Below are positions 34,739 through 46,700 of a stretch of DNA of 64,000 nt, piece by piece (position 1 is the first letter of the stretch; every line of letters begins with the position of its first letter). Origin of the DNA: Prostheceraeus crozeri (Eukaryota > Platyhelminthes > Polycladida > Euryleptidae); contig CAJQUW010013617.1 of assembly GCA_907163375.1 (NCBI GenBank), positions 1-64,000 on the forward strand, read 5' to 3'. Both the position numbers and the translations under genes were made by a program. The notes below the pieces were generated by a model. It did not search any database and was not told where the DNA came from. It saw only the letters and a list, made by a program, of their open reading frames with translations.

Positions 34739-37700
34739 GTGAGTTTTGAAATGACGATTTATATGTTTTTACGATCGATATTAGTAGGTGTTGAAGCCCT
34801 AAGCAAAGAATGCCTCCTCTTTTGGAGAAAGTGCTGACTCATATTTTTTAGTATTCAAAAAGAAAATTTGATCCTATTCATTTTCTGCTGTAAATGTAAT
34901 GTAAAAGAAATACATCACAAACAATTCTAAAATCAAAGCAATTTTCTGTCTGCCGTAGTTTGTTGAAAAATCATGATGCATATATCGTTCACGGTTCTTA
35001 AACTGTAGACGCTATCTGAGCACTAGAATGAAGGAGCATATTCGCGGCATTCTAGCTAAAAGTGAAATACCGTATTTCTTTGAATATGAGACGCCTTTGA
35101 ATAAGGGACGCTCTCGAATAAGAGACGCATCCGTGAGAGGAAAAATTTAGTAGGAGACGCATGTACAAAAAATAGACTGCTACAGACATATTACATGCAG
35201 GCTATTGTAATGTGGTAGCTACATCCGCCTGAGCGATTATTAGGCCTACTTATCTTAGTAAAATAAGTCAGTCTACTAGCAAATACCGGGTATCATGACC
35301 AATATTGTATAATATATAAGGCTTCTTGTTGTTGTACATGCAGTACATGCAGGCCTACTTAAGGTTACTTCATCTACCATTTAAGGAGGCATTATACGGT
35401 AGCTTCCTTTGCATTTGGAGTCATGTAGCGGTCGGTAACTTTTGCTGTAAATACTACTTGATTATCGGCATTTTCGTTTCGGTAAATTCGGATCTAGTCT
35501 ACATGTATAGTGGTCAACATGTACTGGTATATGAATGTATTAGATGAGTCTACAAGATATGCTACTACAAACCATAAAACTCCTTTCATTTCCAAAATAT
35601 CTGAATTATGATAAAGCGTATATATGGAAGAAAAATTGCTGGCGAAATTTCCCCATGACATAGGCTTAAGTGAGGAATGCAAAGGTTACCTAAGAGAATA
35701 GTAGCAAAAAACTAAGACATCTCTTTCTAATGAAAGAATGAAAACTTGAACATTTGATAAATAAGAGACGCCCTTGAATAAGAGACGCCCTGAATAAGAG
35801 ACGCATCAATCAGGGATCTGAAAAAATAAGAGACGCGTCTCTTATTCAAAGAAATACGGTATTCATGCGTGCAGCCTGCTGACTTTTAAGATTTCCCCGC
35901 TATCTACAAAACTAAGTACTGGAAAATCGCTGAAAATATCGCTCTTTGCCACAGTACTAACAGTAGAACTTTGCTGAACGAACACGATAACTCATACATG
36001 GTGCGGGTCTTTCTCTGACTTTTGTCATCGATAGGCATTCTATTTTTCTAGCCATTTTTCGATATAAGTCGATGGTTTTACATGCCCACACAATGTACAT
36101 ATGGGCTGCTTGATGATGATCAATATAAGGACTGAACCCGGTCGTGATATATCGACTTCTTTCTTTTTGAGATGAATTGGGGCAGTGTCGCATCGTTATG
36201 TTAAGAAATTATAATTTACAGATGATGTCATTGAATAAGTCATCAGTTAGAGGTCATCATTATGCTGAAAGGATAACAGAGACGTCAAGCCATTTTTGAT
36301 CACCTTGTGTGGATATCATGACATACCTGAGTACTCTTCCGATTTTCTCGGAAGCTGTGCAATTTTCGGGGTTTTTCGGAAAATTGTACGATTTTTCGAT
36401 GATTTTTTTGATTTTTCAGTCAATCGTACGATTTTTCATCGATTCTATATAATTGTAAGAATTTTTCGATATTAATGTGCTCGATTGTGGTTAGGAATTT
36501 TTTCTATCGAATGAGTCTTTTTCTTATTACATACTTGAGGTGTGAGCTTCAGTAAAACGCATTTTAACAATGCAGTTGCTTTTCAGAAATCACAAGTTGT
36601 GACCGTCCGAGGCGTCAGCATAGTCCTATCCACATTAAAAGCCAGAAAGCTGGGCCATACAAAGGTGTGATACTGAACCTAACGGAATTCGTATTTGTTA
36701 GGAATGAAAGTATTTGTTGGTGACTATGATCGTTTCCAATGATGCAGCTTGGCTCGTATATGTGCCCCGACTGAGACTTCACCGCAAATAACGCCTGTAA
36801 ATTGCCATCCACCCTATCATCGCTATTGCGCAGCTCTGATCCCATCCCTGATATTAATCTCATTTTATTAAGGCTGCTGAGCGAATCTTTTCATAAGTGA
36901 GGAAAAACAAGACTACGCAGCGGAACTCATTATCCGCCTGCATGCTTGATTCATTGCTGGTCCTAAATGGACGACCTGTACCCTTCAATCCAGGGAAAAA
37001 ATACAGCGATAAAGAAATTAAACGACTGAAATCGTGTTATACGAAGGAAGTGCAGGAACGCAGTGGCATTGCAATTTGACCATTTTTGTTTTTGATATAT
37101 TTCGTATTATGTAATTAATCATCTAATTGGTTTCAGAAAATCATCTCCCAAATCAGACACAAGCAATCCACGTCTTGTTATATTTTTCTATGGCTACGCT
37201 TTGTGTTGATTGCATTATACACTTTTTAGATTATTATGCATGTTTTTAGTACAAGAATGCATAATGAGCAAGAAATTGAGTAGGGAATATACAATTTTAT
37301 TGAAATTATAGACAATTTTGAATTGTACGATTTTTGAGCGATTTTTAAGGGGGGTTTTTTGTACGATTTTCCCTGAAGGATTGTACGATTTTTAAAATTT
37401 TGAGGCACACAGGTATGTCTTGATCACGAAAAGCAGACATTTTTCATGATATTCATGGATAAGTACTGTGGTGGGCGACATGACGAATGTTCCGTGTTCG
37501 GAACTTGTTACGATTGTTCTATTTGGCATCACATGCTGAAATGCGGACTGAAATCTTCATGTACTTTAGAGTGTCAAGGTGCATTCATAGCGCGTGTCAG
37601 GTTATGCCGTGTGACTTATTTTGTCAAGTCCTCTTCACAACTAATTTAGTAAGTAGATCGAATGCCACCGGCATCAATATTTCTCTACACTAAACTAGGA

Positions 37701-40700
37701 TGTGTAGAAAGCTTGTGAAAGTGAATCTCAAAAAAAAATTAATGCATAATTGAATTATTCAGTAAAATTAGAAAGTTAGTCAAATTATGTTCAAGAAACC
37801 AATTGTTTGATTTCCACACACGCTCTGAACTAAAATTGAAATAATACGTTTAGAAGACTGAATTCCCACAAGAAAGTCTTTCCCATTTCTTATCGAAAAG
37901 GTGATTTACATTTCAGAGTACAATCAGTGATCTGACAGTGCACAAACTGGCTTCAGGAGAACTGGTAAGTCCCCAATAAAATCAATAATTCGATTATTTC
38001 TCAATAGCGTTAGTGATGATTATGATCTTCTCAACATTAAACTGACAATGTTTTGAGCGGTAAGGAATATACAGATAGCTGTAGTTCAAAATGTTAATTT
38101 TTGAAACCAGATACGGTCTAAATGCTGGTATTCCAACTTTCCGTTTGCATAGCTGAAAGTGACCAAGAATGGGCAAATTGACCTCGGAATAGGTAAATAA
38201 TATTATAACTATTTCAATAAATATTTTCTGTGTAGGCCTTCTATGTTTGAACGACATGTTGCATCGGTTTAAATCAGGGCTGTGGAGCCGGAGCCGAGCC
38301 GGAGCCTTAAGGAGCCGATGGTTTTGGTCGGAGCCGAGCCGATTTATCACAAAGGCTCCGGCTCCGATAGTTTGAGCTTTGATATAAATCTAGAATTTTG
38401 AAAGTTATTAATTGGCATCATAAAAAAATTAAATCATTTGAAATCTAAAGATATCTCTTTTAAGTATACCAATTATCTGTCCTCCACGACATCTTTCTTT
38501 GCAGTTGCCGCCTTCTTTTGTATTATATTTATTATATATTTACACATATGTGTAATATTTTTTTATTGCATATGTTTCGTAAGACTAATTTCCATATTGA
38601 CAACGTATTCTCCAAAATCCATTAATTTGAAGAGTTGTTATATGCATGCTAACTAGATGAATGTAGATTCCTAGAGACAAGTCGCCAGTCATTTATGTAC
38701 ACATTTCCAGTTCAGTCAGCAAAGATAATATAGCTACATTTCTTGCGCAATGTCTTAAATCTAATACGGTTACTATGTAGGCTATCATCTATCGGTATGG
38801 CTACTGGCAGAAGCTACTGGCATCTATGACAATGCCAATTTCCTTAGATTGTATTGTAGGCTCTTGTGCAGTCCCCCCCCCCCCACCTACATTTTTCAAA
38901 ACAATCGATTATTCAATTTGATCAATTTTGATTGGAGGGATAACTCTTCACACTCACACGAATGACCTGACTACAAGTCCTCACATGGCTATAGCAATAA
39001 GCGACCCAGCCACTTCTAGTAGCGCCCTATTATTTTAAAGTTATTTCATTCACAATGAATTTCCTTTGACTTCAAAATTCAAAGGGTATATTTCAATGCG
39101 AAAAACCCGAAGGCAAATTACAATGTTGACTTGCTGACAAAGTTTGCGACCATGACATCGCAATTACCCACGTAGATTTTTACAACAGCACGGAATGCTT
39201 CATTCAAACCGGTGATGCTGAAACGGACATCCAATGGTGCTGCATCTTTTGACTAGAGAAAAAATGGGGGGGGGGAGGACTGCACAAGAGCCGTATCGTG
39301 TAATAATATTTCCCCAAATGTCATAGACCTGTGGATTTCAAGAATTTTCATTATTATTTTTTCCGTCTGTCAACACTTTATGCTGATATCATGCTGACTT
39401 ATATGTAAACAATAAAAAAAGACTGAGACGCTCTCAATAAAGGCGCCTTTTGACCTCCCTTTTCTATTGTCTGTGACATTAAACCGCACGCGCATTCGAA
39501 AGCTAGCAAAGTAGATGGGATTTCTGCTCGGTGCTCGCAGTCAAAATTTTATTATGCATAGCACCCTGCAACATACTGTGTGATACTCCGAGTTCAGTTT
39601 CATCAGCCTAACCATCATCAGAGGAATACTGGTAATGTGTTATACATAAATTGAATATAATAATATACATGAATCATTGATGAATTATTTAGTGCAACTT
39701 TACGCCATAATGAAAAATACGAAATTAATATAATGTAAGTTAGGCCTTAACTTATTAAGTATGCTGCATAGAATTACAAAACTTGTCCTAAATTAGATAT
39801 TTTTAATTTTTGTAAGTGTAATTTTCAATTGTACATTTCTAGCCTACACTGCAATGAGGCTATCTAAATTACAATTTCTACAGATGATGAGTCGTGGGCT
39901 ACCCACCGATCATATTATTCATGGACCAACAGACTATTGAATAAAGGCAATAACAAATAACAATAACAACCTAAGCTAGCCTATATACACTTTAATATTC
40001 AATAAAGCAATTGATATCTCTATTGATACGGTATATTTGGCTATATAGTCGATACCCTTTCCATGTTCGAGTAGATACAGGCCCTATAAGCTATTTAGAG
40101 GCATACGCTATCCAGTTTCATATTCAAGCTTTGTTAAAAAGCTTATACTACTATTCGGCCCCTGTGACGGCTAATTAGGTATATCATCATCACTCATGTG
40201 GTCTTATTTAATGTAGCCTCGTAGTAGACTGGTTGCAGGCTAGGCCAATTTATATTTAGCCAGTGCGGGAGATCTTTATCTAATTTAACCAATCCAGGCT
40301 ATAGCTTTATTTTATCTTTCAGAGATAGTCAATTCATGCAAAAATATATGACAAGTATGCTATTTGTCATTATATTAGGCTATTATCATTTTTATTATTA
40401 ACTTAAGTCGTTGCTTGTTAATGAAAACTAATTTGATGATTGTAGCAAGCCTCTAAAGGCCACACCGTTATCCAAAAAACCCGTTCAACGGATCCAGGAT
40501 AACCAGCATAGGTAGAACCTGAATTTGAAATCGGAGCCGGAGCCGAGCCGGAGCCTTTCACATCAGTGTCGTGGAGCCGGAGCCGATGAGATAACGCATC
40601 GGCTCTACAGCCCTGGTTTAAATAATATAGAGAATGGGAGGTTCACGAAAATTTTGGACGGATTGATTTTGTAGATTTCAATCCTAATCATTGTTTCGCA

Positions 40701-43700
40701 TGGCTTCTACATTATATGTCAACATGCATTTTCAATGTAAGATGTTACGACCGAGACTTTGAATGACATTCAAGCCCTTGATAGTGTCGGTGATTCGGAA
40801 CACACCGGGCGAGTTTCTGGCAAATTCAAAATATAATTTAAAGTCCAACAAAGGGAGAGATTCAAGCTTTTTTCTTTTTCTTTTTTTTCCATGTGGTATA
40901 CATGAAGTGCCTGAAAGGTAGGCCCGAAGGTGCTCTTGATAAGCAAGAGTTTCCAATTATAATGCAATTGTGGCAATTCAATTATTCGTACTTTGATAAC
41001 ATATTTTGTAAGATGGAAAAGACTGAACAGTAATGCGGGTAATGAGTTACTAGCCTGCGCTATGATTTATAATAACAATGATGATAATTATAATAGCTGT
41101 TTCTTCAAAATGATTTTAACAAATAGATTGTGCGTATATTTAACAAAGACATTTATTATTCTAGACATTTTAAGACAGCTTGGGCCATTTCAAACCGTAC
41201 TGATGAGCCCTTATAGGGCGACTACGGATGTCTAGAAATATTGTGTTTCAATTGATCAAGTCTTAGGACATCTTTATATTATATGATCACGCGAATTTGC
41301 ACTCTGCAATCTTTGTGATTATCAGCCGCACGGCAAATTCATGATAAATGAACGCAGAGCAGCCTGTTGTTCATCCATTCTACAGGGTGAGTTTTTAGTA
41401 ACGCAATGTTTTAGTCAATCAGAAAATCAACATAATTGAAGATACATGCAATTTTTTGTATTCGGCATGTAGTATGCACGTTGGGATTTATGTGTGAGTG
41501 GTTAAAATTGTTCGTATGTTTCGATGAATTATTAAAATTTACTTTGTATATGTACTGAAATTTACTCTTATATTTTCGTGGTTTTCGCATGTTATCATTA
41601 AAAGAGTATAAATTGATTCCCATATTCTAACCATTTAACATCTCACTTATTATACTAATCAATAAAATTAAATAAAGGGGCGATCTAAATGAAAAACACA
41701 TGTAATTCTCGAATTACAATGTCATGTTAAATTTAATCATGTCATGTTTAAATTAAATCGTGTTAAATCAATAAATGCCTACAACAAATGTTCAAAATGA
41801 ACGCCATTACTCTTTTGCAAGCAAAGCAAACAATCTATGAGGGAGTCATGAACCGATTGTAACGTTGCAGAAGAAATTGAACTAACCGCAGAATTGATCC
41901 TTTCTTTCAGATGACTGACATCTGTAATTGTGTCTTCATATACAGAATCTTTAATGGCATCCCACAAGAAAAAATCACATGGGTTGATATCTGGTGAACG
42001 TGGTGGCCATTTGTTATCAAAATGAAGGCCGATCAGTCTGTTGTGGAACTGCCCTTGTAAAGTTTAGCGAGAGTTCAAGGCAGTATGTGGAATAGCACCA
42101 TCTTGTTGAAAGATGGTGCTACTAAATTTTCTCATCTTTTTTTCCGTTCTGGAACAACATGATTCAAAATCATATTGCAGTAATTTGCTTGGTCTACATT
42201 TTCTTCGAAGAGGAAGATTGAGAGAAGGAATTTAGCCGTAAAACCTGCCCAAACTGTTACTTTTGGTGAATTCGACGGCAACTGAATTGGATTGGTGGGC
42301 GGTGACGATCCCCAAACAATGCTGTTGTGTATATTTACAAGACCATGTAAATGAAACATGCATTCATCGGTCCAGAGAACATTTCGTGAAAATTCTTCAT
42401 CCTCACCAACTTTCAGTAGAAACCAATCTGCAAATTCCTTTCGAGTAACCTCGTCACGTGTATACAATTGATGTACAGTTCGTAATTTGTATGTATACAG
42501 TTGAAGACGATGTCGCAAGATCCCGTGAACTGACGTCTGCGATATTCCCATAGTTTCAGCAATTTGACGTGTTGAAGATAATTGCAGCTTTGAAGCATAT
42601 TTTGCTGAGTTAAGAAAATCTTTAACTTCTTCCACCATAAGAAGGGCGATCGGTTCTTCGTAGATCGAAGACTGACCCAGTTGTCTCAAATCTATCAACA
42701 GTTCGTATTACGGTTGACTCATTGAATGGCTTATTGTGTAATTTTTTAAATGTTTGGAACTTGCGTACTACTTCATTTGGACTTCTGTTATTTTCGTAAT
42801 ACAACTGAATTATTAGGATTCTATCTTCCGTCGACAAGCGTGACATTTCATCAATTTAACAAAATGTCAATGCAGTATCATAAATCCCAATGCATATAGA
42901 GCAATGTGACGGCAAATTTCACCAGCATTGTTGGGATGGGTCGATTTACTGATCATGTCAAACATTGCGTTACTAAAAATTCACCCTGTAGATATTTTAA
43001 GCTGGCTTGGACCATTCCGAAGTTGTGCCTTATGACGAGCTATCTGACGAGCCCTTCATGGGCGAACCGCAGCGTCTACGGCTGCCAAATAATTTTTGTG
43101 CTTAAATTGTTCAATTCTCAGGACATCTTTCCATTTTATCAATCATTGCTCTTCGATCCATTGTCAAATGTTCAGGTGCTGATATCGTATGTGTTTGCAT
43201 TGAAATCCAAACTTTCAGTAGATCTCCTAAGCTCCAAGTGTTGTATAAACTGCCCCGTCTCATCAAATTATTCAAGATATGAAGTAATGCTTCGATTGAT
43301 AAGTTAGAGAATACCAAATTCCTACAAAATTTATATAGGCTGAAATAAAGGTCTCTGGAAACTTTTTGATATGAATCAGGGTTTGAAACTAATTGAAAGA
43401 CGTGTCCAGCCACCAGTGCTTCCTTCTGATTGTTTTTATCGGGCACCTCTCGTCGTTTACGATCTTAAATAACTAAGTTCAAAATACGGAAGCTCATAAA
43501 ACCGTCTGTTGCCCTGATACCACGCTGCCTCCTTAAAGGTGTATCCCGGATGTTTTTTAGCATAACCTCAATCGCATGTGTTAGAAGAGAAGTCATCCCA
43601 CATGACTCTCGACATAGTTAGGTCACCAGAGTGTCTAGAGTCACTAGAATCTGTTTCGTTAAGTCACTGGAGCTGAATGAATATACGTGATGACGTCATT

Positions 43701-46700
43701 GGTGATCTGTTCGCTGTGGTAATATCATTGGAGTAGGATGGAAACGTGCAAACAAGCGTCAGATTATACGCGTAGATAAATGAATTGCAGTATTTATCAC
43801 GTGCAGTGACGAACAAGAATCAAAATATAAGGCTGTCGCTTCAAGTAGCAGATTTTTCATATGGAGACTCATTGTAAATTAGTTGTAAAAATGGTGCAAT
43901 GTTGTGTTTTCGGATGTGCCAATAATGCCAACAGTGAATTCAAAAATAATGGCTTCTGTAGACTCTCAACAAAAATTTCCTTCTTCAATAAATGGTACCG
44001 AAGTACAGGACGAAAATACTTTGCTCATAATAAGCATAGTCTGTATGTTGTGAAGATGCATTGATTTGACATCATTGTGTTGAGTTGGGAAGAACCAATT
44101 TTTGTTGGATATTCAAGATTAAATCTTTTTATACGCTGCGATATATTTCGATTTGCACCTGCCGATTATCTTCACGCGACTGAATCTATTTACAGTACAT
44201 AAATCAAAAGAACTCAAAACGAAAATAAACATAATAATGTATAAATGATAAAACAGAGAATTGAGAGAGAGGCGACAGCTAGTATTGGATTACCTTGTAC
44301 CAGTAGCAAATGCAATTTGATAGCTTTGATCTAACAGACATAGAACAATTTAAACATGTAGCAGTGGGTTGCAATTATGCACTGTAAATGGATTCACTTG
44401 CCTGAAGATGATCGGCAGGTGCTCATCGAAATATATCGCTAAATTTTGTTCTTACCAACTCAACAGAAATAGTCGAGTATGTTCTGACCACAGAATTAGA
44501 TTCATCTGCGCGCTCTTCGGTTTCCTAGAAAGGGAGAACCATATCTAACCTTAATATCGAAATGGAACATCACAGAATTAGACAACTTGCTCCTTCTCGA
44601 ATGGATAATTCGTGTACCGCTTGCTATTGGAAATAGCAAACGATAAGCTGACAGCAGAGGACAACAGAGCCAGTGAGAGATGCGTGAGTGCTGTGATATC
44701 ACTTCGCACACACCAAAATACACATCGTCTAGCCAACATTCGATTCAGTGTATGCACTATGCAGTAAGGAATGGTGAAATCATCAAGTGAACTAATTTTC
44801 GTACGCCTGCTACTTTTTTGATAATGATCGGAAGGGCCAACATTATGGAGAAAACTTGTGCGCAGTGATCTGAATTTTTCGAATCTGAAGGAATTTTGGC
44901 AATCGAAGCACTTTGCTGGAACTCACATTAATCCGCAAGCGACGCACGACTTTTTTTATATCTGTAAGGTATTAGGAATTTCTTTTTTCCCACGTTATTC
45001 CTTTTTCCTCGATGTGCCGTCAATTTCGTATCAATCACACTTCTAGCAAACCGGAGCAAATAAACAAAATATTTAATTCTGTGGTTCTGACCACTTCCGG
45101 AGTACACCGGTTGACGACATGAACGACTGTGAAGTGACAAAACCAGCAAAGAAGTTCACGGACCCGACTATAATTCATTCCCAAAGACATCTGCTTGCAT
45201 GCTGCCTGAGATACTGCGTTTAAAGATGTTGATAAAGTTATAATATGATACTAACAAAATGCATCAGTAATGTGAACTAAAGAAAAATACACCAGGGATG
45301 AAAAATCGAAACACAACTGAAAGTGATCTCATTGTGCTACACAGCGATGGTTTGGAAAATCGTATAAGCACCACCTCACTGACGCGGAGCTCAAACGTAG
45401 TTCTGCATCACCTCACAGCTCGGCAGTTGTCTCTTGAGACAGACTGAGGACACTCCAGTTGATGCTACGTGATGGAGGACGGAGGCTGCTTAGATCTTGG
45501 TCGAGCCATGTTGCTCTTCAAAACATCTTGGTGCTTGATCTGTTAGATGGACCGTCCTGAAGGTTGCGGCCTGCTCCGCTGCGCAGCGGTAAAAGTACAG
45601 TACCTAGGATCTTTGAGCGGGAGTGATTGGAGCCTTAGCCTGATGATGTTCTGGCTGATTTTACTTGATTTTTTAGCTTGGTGAGCCTGAGAAAAGGAAG
45701 AACTGGGCGTGTAGACCTACATAGATTTAAAATCTATTTCCTAGCCAATAATTCCATAAGAAGAAGCTCGTCTTACTTTTGACTAAGCAACATTTTCATA
45801 AGTGGTATCTATGGCAGCGTGCGAGGAGAACTTGGTGAATGAGCTGCTTTTGCTTCGTGATATTCCTTCCTGGTTTTTTCATTTCACTGTGGTTTCTGCA
45901 GTTAACTCTTAAAGAGGCAGCGTGACATCGGGGCCAGAAGCGTAGGGAAAACATTCCAACCTCAGCCATTTAGTTGCACTAAGCATGCAAATAAATATAT
46001 CTTTGCTTCTGCATTGTAATTAGAGCTGCATGTGAAAGATGCGAGTTTTTGTAATAAAAGTATGTTCATGTTTGTAGTAATACCTGAATACTACAAGTAC
46101 ATTTTACATTGAATCACTCGCAATAAGTTTCATCGTGGCATTCTAAGTCATTGCTTCGCTCTTTTAAGGGCACGCATCTTTGAAAATTCAGAACAGGCAC
46201 CTGCGTCTAAATTTTCGAATAAATCTTGACGGAAATTTGTGTTTCACTAAAAGGTGCCTGCGTTTGTTTCAGGTGTTGATGCATGCCCAATACGTCGCCC
46301 TGTTCCACTAGATTTAATCATGAATGGCGCGGAAACTACCAATGAGTGAAATGCGTAAATATACTTGCATTTGTCAGCTTTTTGGAGGTATAAGGACATT
46401 GATCAACAAATAAGGACTGCTCTCTTCAAGTGAATGCGTCAGGGAACCTCGGTAGAATGTCTTTGTTCTTATCTCTTCACTCAAATTTCAGCTAAAATAG
46501 CGAACTTCGATATCTCAGAGGAAACGGGCATTGTCAATGAAATTTCATGACATTATTTCATTTTCCTGTATAATAAGCTATCTCACATTGATCCATATTA
46601 TGATAAGTAATTCACAACTAGGCCTATTCACTATCTTACATCTATGTGACTACAGGCACGGCGGAAAGTGGGACGTGTACCTATTAGCAATCAAGTTCGA

